Positions 33,201-45,617 are shown, counted from the first letter of the stretch. The stretch is 64,000 nucleotides of DNA from Tenrec ecaudatus (GCF_050624435.1 NC_134538.1:125842937-125906936), one strand, 5' to 3'. Made by a program: numbers and translations. The notes: a model not told the origin generated them from the letters alone.

Positions 33201-35439
33201 GGGAGGGGGTGATGTCGTAGGGGTGGGAAAGCCACCTCATATTCTTCATCTTCAGCATTAGTATAACAAAACATAATCTCATAAACTCATCCTGTTACGG
33301 GTACTTCAAGAAGGCAAGCAAGGAACTTTAGCCTCAGGCAGCACTGGACAGGGCCCAGGCACCACTGCGAAGTGCCCACTTCCCCTATGATTGGCACCAT
33401 AATTCACCAAAAGATAAAAATCATGTGTTCCTTTTACTACTCCATGAGGGACCATGGAGCTACGTGCAGGACAGACCACAGAACGTGGTTCGGCTGGTAC
33501 CATTCTGCTAGCTCACAGTCACTTGGGTGGCTATAGCTGTGCCTTCATTGGCTACTTTCAATGAAGCCCAGGGAGCCGACAGAGCTTAAAGAACAAAAGG
33601 AACTTGGTCCTCAGAAGACCTGTGCTGTGATAGATGCCACGACTCTCATTACTCATACGAACAAGGACCAGAGACCCAGCAGTGAAGGTTTAGTTGGTAA
33701 TGCTAAATAAATTGGCCTAGCTTCATGATCCAGACAGGCTGACAGGAGCGCGGATACTGTGACAAGCATGACGGCACTCTGTCATGTGAATGATGAGGGA
33801 GTACAAAGGGGAGCCAGGAGGCCTTCCTTGTGTTCAAGGAAACTTAATCTGCTCAGGAGTTCCCTCAGCAAAGGCATCTGCCCAACCGTGCTTCCTCTGC
33901 AGGCTCCACCCTTCTCCATTCCTTCTGTATTTTCCATCGGAGAACCCAAGACCTACATTTTTTTTTTTGGAGTGGGGGATTCTCATAGGAAAACAACTTT
34001 GTCTGGATGTGAAAATTGTATTTATTCCCTAAAGAAAAAGTTCACATCCTACAGAAGAATACCAAAGGCCAGGCCATGCCAGGCAGAGAACTGATCCCTA
34101 TTAGTTAGGTCTCTTGTGTGGCAGTCCTCGTTAAATACGCTGGAATCATTTCCTTGTACGAGAAGTTTGGTGAAAGGGCAAGTGGCCATTGTCTTCCTTG
34201 TTTTATCAAGCGTGCTATTCCATCCAGTGACATGGCACCAAGGCACGCTTACTCTAGAGCTCCGTATGGAGAATTGCATTGACTTGCTGACATCTACATG
34301 GCTGTTCTTTTGTGATCTTTCAGTAGCTGCAGTTTGATCCTTCATGCAGGCTCAGTGATACTAATTTTGAGCTATTAGGTGTATATCCTTTCAGATTTCT
34401 ATTCCATGTATTCATAAATTTAGACGCATACATGTGACCACACTGTACATTCTGGTCTGACATTTCCTCTCCTCAACTCCTCTTTCTGAGAAAATGTAAC
34501 ATGAATCTGGTTACCTCAAGTCCATGACACTGGTGAGGTCAAAGTCAAAGGGAATGCCCACAGAAGTGCCTGTCTGGGGGATCCTCCTTGTGCTTCTGTC
34601 TTGGGGTGGTGAAGCGGACCCTGGGGTTGAGTTAGGCATCCTGGTCTTTCTCTCTCCTTCTCTGACTTGATGCCCCAGTATGCTAGTTGTTTGGATCACA
34701 GGTTTTACTTTTTCACATTGATGTCTTTAATTCCCTGGAGATTGTTTTCAGTTATGATATGAGATCCCATCCTTTCCTTACTATTCTGGGATGTCTCCTC
34801 TATCCCATGGCATGTTCCCACATATGAGGGAACTTCAAAAGGGTTGGCGATGGATTGTGGTAGCAATGGTACTATTCTGCTTGACATGATTGAAATATGG
34901 AATGATAGTTCATATGTATCAAATCCCAGCTAATAAAAAGGTACAAAAACATCATCATAGGATAGACTTGCATAATAATAAATAGTTACTTTTCAACTTT
35001 TCAAATAGAGATGTTATTAGAAAACTCAGTACAAAATGACAGAAGAGTCAAATGACCAGGGCAGCATTTACAATGAAACGGAGAGTGAGGCTGAGATTGA
35101 TTTTTCATCTCAATCTTTCTCACTGTTGGTTTTCAGTCATAAGCACATGTTTGATTAGAGTATTTTATACTGTACTAATTAGTGTTTGGTTAATTTTTTA
35201 TACAAATAAAAACACTTATTATGTATTGAAAAACATAAAGAAAGAAAAAAGTTTGTGGAAAAGTTGAATTTAAAGGTAATGGAAAAAACAAAACAAATGA
35301 AAATGATCATGGATTTTTCCCACTAATGTTGTGAAACTCCCGTCTATGTGTTTATCTGTTTCTCAGCTCTCTATTTTGTTATTCTAGTCTAATTACAGGT
35401 ACATTATTTTTTAAATATGGTTACAAGATGTCTTAATAT
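33201..35439. other. Unclassified non-coding DNA
   Basis: No gene or named repeat recognised. The wording near 34378-34470 (gtatatcctttcagattt...) hints at old antisense L1 3' DNA. Confidence 0.4.
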
Positions 35440-36970
35440 CTGGCAGCAGAAATCCTCCTGCTATTGGCTTTCTGTACCAGCTGTAACAAATCCTCACACA
35501 CTGGATGGTTTATCCAGTATACACGGGTTCTCTCATGGGTTTGGTGGTTGGAAATCCACTTCACTGGTAGCAGTGCAGCCACGCTACCTTGGGCGGCTCC
35601 AGGGGAGAATCTGTTTCTAGAACTATGCTCCATGCATTCTTTGTCTCGTGGCACATCACCTCTAAACCCATAATGCAGCATATCGCTCCAGTTGGTATAT
35701 TGACTTTGGTCTCTGTTCAAAAGGGTGTTTGACCTTCTCTGACTTCACAGGGAGAAGAGGGTATCAATATCATCAGCATCAATCATCCAAGGTTGATTCT
35801 TATGAGGCAGAGATCATACATTCCTCTATCTTCCAATTTTTTACCAATGTTGGCACCGGTCACCACTTCCACAACACTCTACTTCTCTGTTGGGTTCAAT
35901 AATTCATTGCAACTCAGGCCATACTTACAGTTATGGGGCTTATGAAGGAAGGAATAGGTTACAATTCAGGGTCACAAATGACTCAAGACACAGTTCTTCC
36001 ATCAGGACAACCTCTTCCCAGCCATGCCCAAAGGCATGCCTTTCTCTAAGCATCAGGCCTATGGCTAACGTCTACTCTGAACAGGCAACTATTGCAAAGC
36101 TCTTCTAGCACTCCTGATTAAGTACCCAGAGGCACCCCACTCCACCAGTGAGCCTCCTGCCCAAACATGCTTAGCTTTCTTTCTCTGAGCGCTGGGGCGC
36201 CCTTGCTCTGTCAGGGTTCTTCTGCCTCTGCTGTCAACATTCCTCTGCTGTGGCTTCTCAATGCCTATTGCCAGCGTTACAACTCTCTTTCTCCTGGATT
36301 AAGGAGACTTCAGTTTCAGAAACTCCAGGTCCAAAAGCTTTGCTCAGCTCCTGGTTCTTCTTTCTTGACACTGAGGTTCTCTTCTGCTTCGGAGATAGCT
36401 CATTTTAAGCCTAATGGGATGGCAAACCTGATCAATTCTCACGGTAGGGTGCAATACACCTTGTTTGCACAGTTCCATCCTGATAACGGTGCCATGGATG
36501 TTATTTACATTATTTATTTTTAATCATTTTTATTAGCGGCTCATACAACTCATATCACAATCCATACATACATCAATTGCGTAAAGCACATTTGTACACT
36601 CATTTCCCTCAGCATTCTCAAAACATTTGCTCTCCATGTTACTTACATTATCACCAATCTATTCAAGCCCTTTAATGGCGCATAAACACCTCACATTTGC
36701 ATAGTTATATCCAGTCACCCGTGGAAGCCTCAAAGACCATGGCTAGAAGAGACATGTTAAGTAGTTAAGGGCACCCCAGGCTCCAGTAAAATCTCCTGTT
36801 TCGTTATAAGAATGCTTGTGGTTACCTGCAGGATCCACATGATAATCTCCCCTTTTATGAGACCCTTAATTAATCACATCTGCAGAGTGTTTTCCATCCT
36901 CTGAGGTAGCATTCACTGTTCTCAGGGATGCTGTGGACATGCTTGGGCCCATTACTCAGTCTACCATACC
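35440..36970 (-). mobile_element. MaLR-like LTR, antisense, split by later insertions
   Basis: The left end (ctttctgtaccagctgtaacaaatcctcacacactggatgg) and right end (gtagcattcactgttctcagggatgctgtggacatgcttgggcccattactcagtctacca) resemble the two antisense ends of an MLT1-type LTR. The roughly 1.5 kb between them is too long for one such LTR and contains at least an L1 tail (36520) and unnamed DNA at 36130-36510. Moderate to low certainty. Confidence 0.42.
36520..36650 (-). mobile_element. L1 3' tail, antisense, about 130 bases
   Basis: attagcggctcatacaactcatatcacaatccatacatacatcaattgcgtaaagcacatttgtac is the reverse complement of the last 130 or so bases of the L1 3' UTR family. A severely 5'-truncated insertion. 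Confidence 0.85.
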
Positions 36971-37126
36971 TCCTCTTTATGTTTTGTAGAATTAATTTAG
37001 CTAATTGTGGACTTTTATTTTTTCTTTTGTATTTTAGAAACATTTTATCAGGTTCTTTGCCTCCTCTTGGTCTTCTAAATAAAAGAAATAAACTATGGCC
37101 CCCTCCATTGTTTCCTTTCCATACAG

Positions 37127-37400
37127 ATGTGTCTTCTGACCAAGACCCCTCGCACCTCTTCAGCTCAAAGCAAGGGCCAACCTGACTTAAGCTCTCCCAC
37201 AGTGACCAAGCAGCTTGACTATGACCTGGAGACCATTGAGAACCAAGCAGAAGCCGCTCTCACCAACTTTGCCAAGTACCTCTCAGCCTTCCAAGGTTTC
37301 AGGAAGAAACCTTGCGCCTGGCCATGCAGATGGAAGAGCAGGCCAGCAAACAAATCAGCAAGAACTAGCCCCAGTGATGACTACAAATGAATCTTAAAGT
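37127..37400 (+). pseudogene. Exon-like or pseudogene fragment, unidentified
   Basis: A pyrimidine tract and AG (tgtttcctttccatacag, ending 37126) precede a frame that reads like real protein: TKQLDYDLETIENQAEAALT, then NFAKYLSAF. At about 37300 a frame change leads to ETLRLAMQMEEQASKQISKN and a TAG near 37366. The composition suggests an amphipathic, helix-forming C-terminus. I cannot name the protein. It may be a processed pseudogene with a frameshift or a decayed terminal exon; the acceptor-like motif favours the latter but could be chance. A polyadenylation-like attaaa lies near 37500. Confidence 0.5.
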
Positions 37401-37798
37401 AATGGAAGTCTCCCACAAACTTTTTGAAGCCCCCTTGTATATCTGTCACACAACTTTTGCCTGTTCAATTATTTACAGGTGTAAGCCTTATTGACAGCAA
37501 TTAAAAGAATCTGTTTGCAAGCGTACTATTCCATGATCCATATAGTTTTCCCATCCTCGCTATCCTCCACCCGCCACTTTCTGTATACTGACCTTCGTAA
37601 CCACTAAGAAACTTTGATATATACAAATGCATAAATCAACGATGATGTTAAAGATTCTTTTGAGAGTCAAAATTTAAGATAGTAAAATGTTTCATCTTTT
37701 TAAGATGGAAATTGTTTAATCCAGTATATGTGGCCCATCTCTTCATATACTCAGTTCTTCATTTATCCTTTTGGTTGCATTTTTAATATCTAATAGTC

Positions 37799-37972
37799 TA
37801 TCAAGGAATCCTGGTGGCTAAAATGCTTGGTTGCTCACCAAAGGTCAACCATTTGAAGCCACGCCCTGTGTCTCTGCTTCCGTGAGATTTATAGCCTTGG
37901 AAACCTTATTGGGCAGCTCTACTCTACAAATCAGTACTGACTCAGTAGAAATGTGGTGGTTTTTAAAAATTA
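37799..37972 (+). mobile_element. AfroSINE, sense
   Basis: caaggaatcctggtggctaaaatgc (head), ggtcaaccatttgaagcc (B-box side), middle ccgtgagatttatagccttggaaaccttattgggcagctctactct, tail ...cagtactgactcagtag. Confidence 0.9.
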
Positions 37973-38874
37973 ATAGTCTATCAGTTAGGATTTGGCTAAG
38001 AAAATAAAAATTAGTCTGGATAGCTCAAGTAGGAAGTACATCCAGAGATTCAGAAGTCTAGAACACTTGCAAGGGCAGGGTTTAGAAGACCAGGCATAAA
38101 CTTCTTCTGGCCTTCAGAAAACCTGAGGGGGCAGGAAGGAGTCTTGCGAAATGCAGGCACCTTGGAAATGATGGTGGGAGCTACCAGAGGCAACCTCAGT
38201 TACCTGCAGTGCCCACATGTGGCCACCCTGAAGCACTGCACACACACCACTCTCCACCCTTCTATCCACACAGTTTGTCAGCGAACAATGGCTTTTCTCC
38301 GATTTCTCCTCCCAAAGTCTTGCAAGTTCTAGCAAGATATAACCCAAGACTCTTATGGCAAGAGTCAGGAATGATTCTAAGCAGAAAAACAACTCAGTAC
38401 AAAAGACAAAAAGAAAGCACTCAATAAATATTGATTGATTTGTGGTGAGTTAAAATTTAAAACACAGTATCAAAATTATTCTAGGTATGATTTAAAGAAG
38501 CACAGGTTAGCAGACTCAGTGATATGGCCTCTCATTTCATTTGGAAGCGTTTCAGAAATTTTGACATTTGCAGAGGCTTACTTAAAAACAGGATGAATTT
38601 CTTCACATGGAACACTGGTCATCCCTGGTCAGACCCTTATTGCAGAACTAGCCAGTAAGGCCACCACAATTTAAGAGGGGCATGAAGAATTTAATGAGGG
38701 TTTAGGCAGCAGTAACAAAACTATGTTTCATAATTATATGTACTTATTATGTATATATACACACATACATACCTGTATATTAATAATTCTGTCTCTATAG
38801 TTTATATGTGAGGGGATTTCGTGTTCATGAAAAAAATTCCCTTATATCTTAACATTTTTTCCACAAACGTCTTG
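37973..38874. other. Unclassified non-coding DNA
   Basis: No gene recognised. A short L2/MIR-like tail (actcaataaatattgattg) lies near 38420, and a TA/CA-rich stretch at 38740-38790. Confidence 0.4.
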
Positions 38875-39016
38875 ATATGGTAAGGTGGTTCTAACTCATA
38901 GTGGCCCTATGAAGCTGAGCATCACCTCTTTCCATCGTGGAGCAGCTGGTGCGCTTGAACTATTGACCTTTTGGTAAGCAGCAAAGTAATTATGCATTGC
39001 ATCACCAGGGCTCCTC
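38875..39016 (-). mobile_element. AfroSINE, antisense, shortened
   Basis: ggtggttctaactcatagtggccctatgaag (tail), then gcgcttgaactattgaccttttggtaagcagc and catcaccagggctcc (head). Confidence 0.88.
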
Positions 39017-39029
39017 TATCTATTAACCT

Positions 39030-39122
39030 ATACAGACATATATATATGAGTACATGTATATGCATGCACATACATATATACATGTAGATATGTGTGCATA
39101 ATGTATACAGATAGATACATGG
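39030..39122. repeat. TA/CA-rich low-complexity tract
   Basis: Interrupted runs of ATATAC/ATGCAC-type dinucleotides directly after the SINE head. Confidence 0.8.
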
Positions 39123-39344
39123 CTGGAAGGATAGACAGAAAAAAAAGTAATGAACAATCCTAAATTATAAGTAGGCTTATTATCTAGAAGATAGCAGGGT
39201 CTCCAAAATCTTCTGATCACAAATCCTTATCCTTAGAGATGTAACTATCACACACAGAAGAGAAGTTAAAAAGAGGGGGCAATCCAGAGAAGGTCTATCT
39301 TCCCTGAGCAGCACAATGCAACATTTTATATGGTCCCTGAGGCA

Positions 39345-39508
39345 GACCCACAACAAACCCACTACCGTCACCTTCATTCGGACTCACAGGGACCCTACGG
39401 GGTTTCTGAAACTGCATCTTTATGGGGCAGGTAGACCCAGCTTTCTGGTGCGGAGTGAGCCGTGAGTTTGAACTGCTAACCACAGTCCTAGCACGCCATA
39501 GCTCCTTA
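39345..39508 (-). mobile_element. AfroSINE, antisense
   Basis: ccactaccgtcaccttcattcggactcacagggaccctacggggtttctgaaactgcatctttatggggcagg followed by gtgagtttgaactgctaacc and ...catagctcc. Confidence 0.9.
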
Positions 39509-40434
39509 GTGCTTGAGGTGGACGCATCCCGTCTTAGAGAGCGCAGACTCCATCAAGCTGCCACAGCCAGAGATGTCACTGACATTAAGCACTACACGCA
39601 GCTCTGGAACAAAGCAATGCCTGGTCCAGATGAGAGTCTTAGAGCCGCATCAAGTCCGTGCATGTACTATCACTGTTGCCAGGAGGGGGCAGAAACGAGT
39701 AAAGGAACAGGAAGCCTGACCCTTCCTCCAGACTGAGGACAGGGAGAGCAGCTGGAGAGAGGTGGGGTGCTGTTTCCAGAAGGAATGCTAAATCCAGCCA
39801 GAGAACAGCTAAACCCAGAAACAAAGCCCAAGAAACATCAGGCGTCGGGACACAAAGGCAGACTCCAAAAGAGAAACGAAAGAAAGGAACTGGGGAGGGT
39901 GGGGGCGGGGAGAGGTTTACAGTGTGATTTCCAAGAAGCCCGAAGCCCAAAGCTAGACTCCAGGAGAGCTTCCTACAACGCCAGATCAAATTTCAGGAGC
40001 CAGGCAAGTAGGGTCTGAGCTTCCAAGACTCAGAAGTTTATGAGCCAATTATCTTGAAAATATGCCTGCGAGCAAGAAGACTCTGGAGAGAGCAAGCTGA
40101 TGTCTTCAGTTTTGTGGTTTCTGCTCCTGAAGACGTCCCTTCCTTTTGGAGCTGGGAGGCATGCGAGGCTGCGGCAAAGACGTTTGGAAATGCTAGAACT
40201 CAAAATGCAGGGCGGGACTTTCCGAACCTTGTCTAACAGGAAGCACGGAACCCTCCGTGGGAGGTTTCTGTAATATTTACTTCTAGACGGATGGCAAGGC
40301 GTGCCAGTGGTGTGCAGGCCAGGGACTCCGCTGCTCACTGAGAGGCTGGCCATCAAGCCTCCTCCTCGCAAATGTTCTTGGTGTTGTCTGAGGACCTGGT
40401 GATCCGCTGCCGTAGTAAAGACTGCGGTGGGGAA
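39509..40434. other. Unclassified non-coding DNA
   Basis: Moderately GC-rich with openings up to 138 codons on either strand (40030-40446 minus), none recognisable. Could include an unrecognised LTR. Confidence 0.4.
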
Positions 40435-40615
40435 AAAATATCCCATGGGGCAGTTCTACAGAGAACCAGGACCTAGAGAGAGGGAGTTCCTAATGGTACA
40501 GAATGTTGAAGGTTCAAGTCCACCCAGAAATTCCTTGGAAGAAACACCTGGCGATCTACGTAGAAGCATCCAGCCACTGAAACACTGTGGGAATGGTGTT
40601 CTCTGGACTTGTGGC
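40435..40615 (+). mobile_element. AfroSINE variant, sense
   Basis: gttgaaggttcaagtccacccagaaattccttggaagaaacacctggcgatctacgtagaagcatccagccactg follows a known AfroSINE subfamily middle (ggcctggcgatctacttcc...). The tail is lost. Confidence 0.75.
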
Positions 40616-42068
40616 ATGAGGAAACCCAAGAGATGCCCAGGATCATGTGGAGGTCTGTGCTCCATAAATACTGCATGGAGCCAGACACAGCCTGCCCTCA
40701 TAAGAAGCAGCTTCTACAGGGACAATAGCGCATGTACAAAGAAATCAGAAATTACAGCTCATGACAAACTCGTTTTAAAAAGAAAAAGCAGGAGGCAGAA
40801 TAGTGTGTCCTGAGGAGGGAGAAGAAAGTTGATTCTCTTTTGCAGAATAGTCAGGAGAGAGACTGGTTTGAAGGAAGTAAATCTCTGAAGGAAAAGTACT
40901 CAAGGCAGAAGGAATGACAAGTACAACATTCTTGGGGGGGGGGGTATTCTTGGTGAAGTCTGAGGACTTGCAGAGAGACTGGCAAGGTCTGAGCGAGTCA
41001 GAAATGTGTAGAAAGTGAGACTTGAGAGACAGGTAGAGGCAGACCTTGAAGGTCATGGTGAGTTTGGACCAGTCTAATCGTGTGAGTGTGTGCGTAGGGG
41101 CAGATGACTCTGGTCTTAGTGTCGGGAGTTCCTGACTGCAGAGAAGTGAGGAGACAGCCAGGGTGTACTGAGTTAACTGAGCATAAGAGCCAGCTGTGAA
41201 ATAAATGCCCAGGACTTCTGGGGAGCCAGTTAAACACAACAATGGTTAAAAATTAAATTATACAGAGTCACAATTAGATACAGTATATTAAAAATAAAAA
41301 CCATACACCCCAGACCAAAAGGAATTGCTTTTTGAAAGGCAAAACTCAGAGGTGGGCAGGGGCAGGAGAGAAGGATGGATGGAAAGGAGGACTCCAAGGA
41401 GGTGGAGGCAGTATGCCGCTGTGTTGAGGAGACTGCGCTCTATGTCACGGAATAAAATGTGTCTAAATTGTGGAATGGAGAAGACTCATTCCACCCAAGC
41501 TACACTAACAAGCTAAATAAACAAATAACGCTCATAAGTAATACATCTCACCACTTCCTAATTATTTTCACTACATTCCCCTTATCTATATGCTTAAATG
41601 GTGTATCATTTTTAAAAAATCTCTTTAGAGGAAATACTATGTAATGTTCCTCACTCTGAGTCCAGGAACGTCACGTGGGTACCTTGTAACTTACCATAGT
41701 GGGAGTACCTACACCACGAAAGTTGGCAAAGACTACAAAGCCGGGCATCTTTCTCCCCGGAGAGCCAGTGGTTAAACATTTATCTGCACACCACTGAAGC
41801 AGAAAGACCAACACCATTTACAGCAGGCTGGGTGAGAGGAAAGAGTGATTTGCACCTGGGAGGTTGCAGCAGAATCCCCAGAAAGTGGCAAAGTCCTACT
41901 TAAATGTAAAGTCAAATGTAAAGTCAACAAAACTAACTGACGTCAGAGCCCAGGACAGCCATCATGAGTGTGAGTTTAGAGCTAGGTGTCTTTTTTACTT
42001 GAGAAAAGATATCATTAACTGGTGCTATAATACAATTAAAGTTTCTTCAGGAACTTTCCTCTCTAGTA
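40616..42068. other. Unclassified non-coding DNA
   Basis: No gene or named repeat recognised. Holds a G11 run (40934-40944) and a 12-bp tandem pair (aaatgtaaagtc twice, 41902-41925). Confidence 0.4.
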
Positions 42069-42185
42069 CTTTTTTTTAAAAACAATTTATTAAGGGCTCA
42101 TACAACTCTTATCACAATCCAAACATACACATACATCAATTGTATAAAGCACATCTGTACATTCTTTTCCCTAATCATTTTTTTC
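42069..42185 (-). mobile_element. L1 3' tail, antisense, very short copy
   Basis: T-rich start (antisense poly(A)) then aatttattaagggctcatacaactcttatcacaatcc...cattcttttccctaatcatt: the last 110 or so bases of an L1 3' UTR. Confidence 0.88.
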
Positions 42186-42560
42186 TCCTCTTTTATTTTT
42201 TTACATTTTATTAGGGACTCACAGAACTCTTATCACAATCCATACATATACATACATCAATTGTATAAAGCACATCCATACATTCCCTGCCCCAATCATT
42301 CTCAAAGCATTTGCTCTCCACTTAAGCCCTTTGCATCAGGTCCTCTTTATTTTACCCCTCCCTCCCCTTTCCCCCATCACTCATGTGCCCTTGGTAATTT
42401 ATACATCGTTATTTTGTCATATCTTGCCCTATCCGGAGTCTCCCCTCCCCCCCCCTTCTCTGCTGTCCCTCTCCCAGGGAAGAGGTCACATGTGGATCCT
42501 TGTAATCAGTTCCCCCTTTCCAACCCACTCACCCTCCACTCTCCCAGCATTGCCAAGGCT
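42186..42560 (-). mobile_element. L1 3' end, antisense, second copy
   Basis: A second antisense tail begins at once (ttttattagggactcacagaactc...), running into the segment matching the cctcctccctgggag... part of the 3' UTR. Two separate L1 ends lie head to tail here. Confidence 0.88.
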
Positions 42561-43339
42561 TTTAAGATAGACATCTATTCTACGTAAAAGCAAAACCCAC
42601 AATATTTCAGTTGATAGAAAATCTGGATCAGGGCTTTAAACTGGTTCAAACCAATTCATTATGGCTGATAAAGCAAAATTGGAACAAACCTGGATTTTCC
42701 AAATTTGGGTGAAATGCAACAATAGACAGAACGGGGGAAATGATGCGTTGAGGTCCTTGCTTAGACTCTGGGAAGAGGCATAGTGAGCCCTTTAAGCAGC
42801 CTGATACGTGACGCTAGATTATTGCCAGGGCACACATTCACAGTGTTGTGATCAACTGACACCAGGGAGCAGGGCACCATTGTTTCCAACCCTGCTGACC
42901 AAGAGATTCGGTCGCTATGAAACCCTACCAGGCTCTAATTTTCTAGTAAGAACCTTCATTTTTCTGTGCTGGTTATCATTTAAATTCACACGCATTTTAT
43001 GAACTTGGGACTATTCTAGTTTTGCTTCACTGGCTATGACTGAAGAACCAGGCCACTTTCTACACTGAATATTGCTACTATATAAAGTTACGGTTGGTCC
43101 TCATTTCCCCAGCACTGAGCACAGGATACGGCACATAGTAGGTATTGTGAAACCAGGCTTCTCGACTAGACTTTATCGTGTGTATTTTGGGATTTACATT
43201 TGTTTGGGGAACATCACTAAAATCCATAGCTATTTCATCTTGATCTAGCCATAAATGTTTATTCACTTAAAGGCTGTTGCTGAGGTAAATGGAGTCACTT
43301 AATGAAGCATGGAGCTTGCTCCCAAACTACTATACTTAC
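42561..43339. other. Unclassified non-coding DNA
   Basis: No gene recognised. A possible L2 3' fragment (cactgagcacaggatacggcacatagtaggtattgtg) lies at about 43110-43150. Confidence 0.4.
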
Positions 43340-43550
43340 TGGAAGTGATGGTTGCTATCATGTTGATTCTGAGTCATCGGGGCCCCAGGTGTGTCAGAGG
43401 AGAATTGTGCTCCTTAGGGATTTTAATAGCAGATTGTTCAGAATTGGATCACTAGGCATTTCTTGAGAGGTGCTTCCAGGTAAACCTGAACCACCAATGT
43501 TTCAGTTAGCAGCTGAGCACGCTACCCATTGATGCCATTTCTACTCCAAG
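43340..43550 (-). mobile_element. AfroSINE-like, antisense, diverged
   Basis: gctatcatgttgattctgagtcatcggggcccc (tail) and cctgaaccaccaatgtttcagttagcagctgagcac (head side). Confidence 0.75.
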
Positions 43551-43584
43551 CAGAGCTTTTACGACACAGTAAGTTTAAAAGAAA

Positions 43585-44815
43585 TTTGGCCTCCCCCCAG
43601 AAGAATTTATTTCAAAGGACGGCACTGAATCTGCAGCTCTGGGACAGGGACATATCTGATCAGAGCACACAGGAACAAATGAAGGGGGAGGAGGAGAGTG
43701 TGGAGCACATCCTGGCCCACCAAGCCTTGAGGACGATGGTCCTGATTAGAGCAGCCAGTCCATAGAGAGGACCACATGGCCAGCCCCATTATTAGACATG
43801 ATGTCCCTCACTGACCCATAGCCCTACAGAGGACAACACCAGAGACACAGTGTGGTAATCCCTGCCACACCGAGGCAAAATACTAAGGGTGTACAACAGA
43901 ACAGCAAGGGAACAGAGCGGCGAGGTCCCCAGGGAATGCCCAAGGTGGACTTTGGGGCCAGGGCATGGTGCCCCAACAGACAGGACTGGAAAACACTCCT
44001 AAGGGCCAACAAACAGTCCTTGCTTGTGGGGTTTTTTTTTGGTCAATGGTTTGTTGTTGTTATTTTGCTGTATATTACTGCTTGGTTTTGCATGTTATTA
44101 TGTTCACGGGTCTGTCTAAATAATATAGGCTGGATGAACAATCTGGAGGAGAAAACAACGGGACTGACAGTTCTGGGGAGACTTGGGAGAGGGGGAAGAA
44201 AGGGGAAAGGTAGTGGTGTTTACAAATGCAGGGACAAGAGAACAAGTGATCCAAATAGGTGGTAATGAGGGTGTAGGAGGCCTGGTAGGGTGTGATCAAG
44301 GTTAATGTTACCAACAGGAATTACTGAAACCCAGATGAAGACTGAGCATGATGATGGTGAGACAAGAGGAAAGTTAAAGGAAATAGAGGAAATAAATAGA
44401 TGAAAGAGCTGGGAGGTAAAGGGCATTAATAGAGGTCTAAATAAAGGCATGTACATATGTAAATATATTTATATATGAGGATGGGGAAATAGATCTATGT
44501 GCATATATTTATAGGTTTAGTATTAAGGTAGCAGAAGGACATTCAAGTACTCTCTCAATGCAAGAATACTTTGTTCTATTAAACTGGCATGCTATGATGC
44601 TCACCTCCCTGACACAATCGATTAAGACAAAGCAGGTGCATAAGCAAATATGGTGAAGAAAGGTGATGGTTCCCTGCTATCAAAAGATATAGCCTCTGGG
44701 GTCTTAAAGGCTTGAAGGTAAACAAGCAGCCATCTAGCTCAGAAGCAACTAAGCCCATGTGGAAGTAGCACATCAGCCCAACTGATCACGGAGTGCAGAA
44801 GGGATCAGTTATCAG
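43585..44815 (+). mobile_element. L1 3' UTR, sense, both ends truncated
   Basis: Closely parallels 27095-28375: cccagaagaatttatttcaaaggacggcactgaatctgcagc..., ...tgtctaaataatataggctgg..., ...ggtcttaaaggcttgaaggtaaacaagcagcc.... It stops about 600 bases before the normal 3' end, where an AfroSINE begins. Confidence 0.9.
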
Positions 44816-44821
44816 GCATCA

Positions 44822-45012
44822 ATGAACATGCCTTCATGGCATAGTGGTTACAAGATGGGCTGTAATAACAAGGTCAGCAGTTTGAAACCCGCAGCAGCTT
44901 TGGGGAGAAAGATGAGACATTCTACTCTCATAAACCAACAGGGGTAGTTCTACCTGGTCCTCTGAGGTTGCTATGAGTTGGAATTAACTTGATGGCAAGG
45001 AATTTTGAGTTC
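44822..45012 (+). mobile_element. AfroSINE, sense
   Basis: ccttcatggcatagtggttacaagatgggctg (head), aggtcagcagtttgaaaccc (B-box side), gggagaaagatgagacattctactctcataaac, tail ggttgctatgagttggaattaacttgatggcaaggaa. Confidence 0.93.
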
Positions 45013-45039
45013 GAGTTAGACTCTCCCTAGTACTCAAAG

Positions 45040-45540
45040 AGACCTCTTTGCTCTTTTCCACTCTGTGTAAGTCGGTGGCAGCAGATTTCCTCCGTACAAT
45101 ACCTCATTTGATTTCATGATTTCATGCTTCCATCAGCATTGACTGTGGATTCAAGTAAAAGGAAATCACTGGCAACTTCTATTTTCTCTCCCTTTATTAT
45201 GATGTTGTTTTGGGGTCCAGGTGTGAGGACATTTGCTGGCTCTACATTAGTTGCAATCCATACTGAAAGCTGTAACCTTTGATCTTCATCTGTGCTTTGA
45301 GCCCCTTGGTATTTAGTCAGCAAGATTGCATCATTTGTCTCCCATACGTGGTCAATGAATCTTCTTCCAATACTGATGCTGAGTTCTTCAGATCACCCAG
45401 TTTCTTGGGCCACTTGTTCAACACACAGATTGAATGTGTATGGTGAAACGATATAAACCTAATATGCACCTTTCCTGATTTTAAACAATGCAGCATACAC
45501 TGCTCCATTCAAACGACTGCCTTTTTGCTATGGATGGCAA
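45040..45540 (-). mobile_element. RTE (BovB-type) LINE, reverse-transcriptase C-terminal part, antisense
   Basis: A minus-strand open piece (45114-45323) contains EKIEVASDFLLLESTV, which corresponds to the conserved E-K-(I/V)-E-V-V-x-D-F-(I/T)-x-L-G-S region just past the catalytic core of BovB-type reverse transcriptases. The neighbouring piece (45317-45508) continues upstream. The frame is interrupted, so no protein results. Confidence 0.85.
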
Positions 45541-45560
45541 TGCAAGCCCCAAATCCATTT

Positions 45561-45563
<3 letters not shown>

Positions 45564-45614
<51 letters not shown>
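45564..45614. repeat. (AC)25 microsatellite
   Basis: Uninterrupted AC run of 51 bases; likely length-variable. Confidence 0.98.

Positions 45615-45617
<3 letters not shown>

Noticed and set aside
40030-40446. 138-codon minus-strand frame
   Set aside because: No recognisable domain, and its upstream part runs into an AfroSINE variant.
45564-45614. CA repeat as a regulatory element or coding His-Thr repeat
   Set aside because: Plain microsatellite; the frame that contains it is chance.
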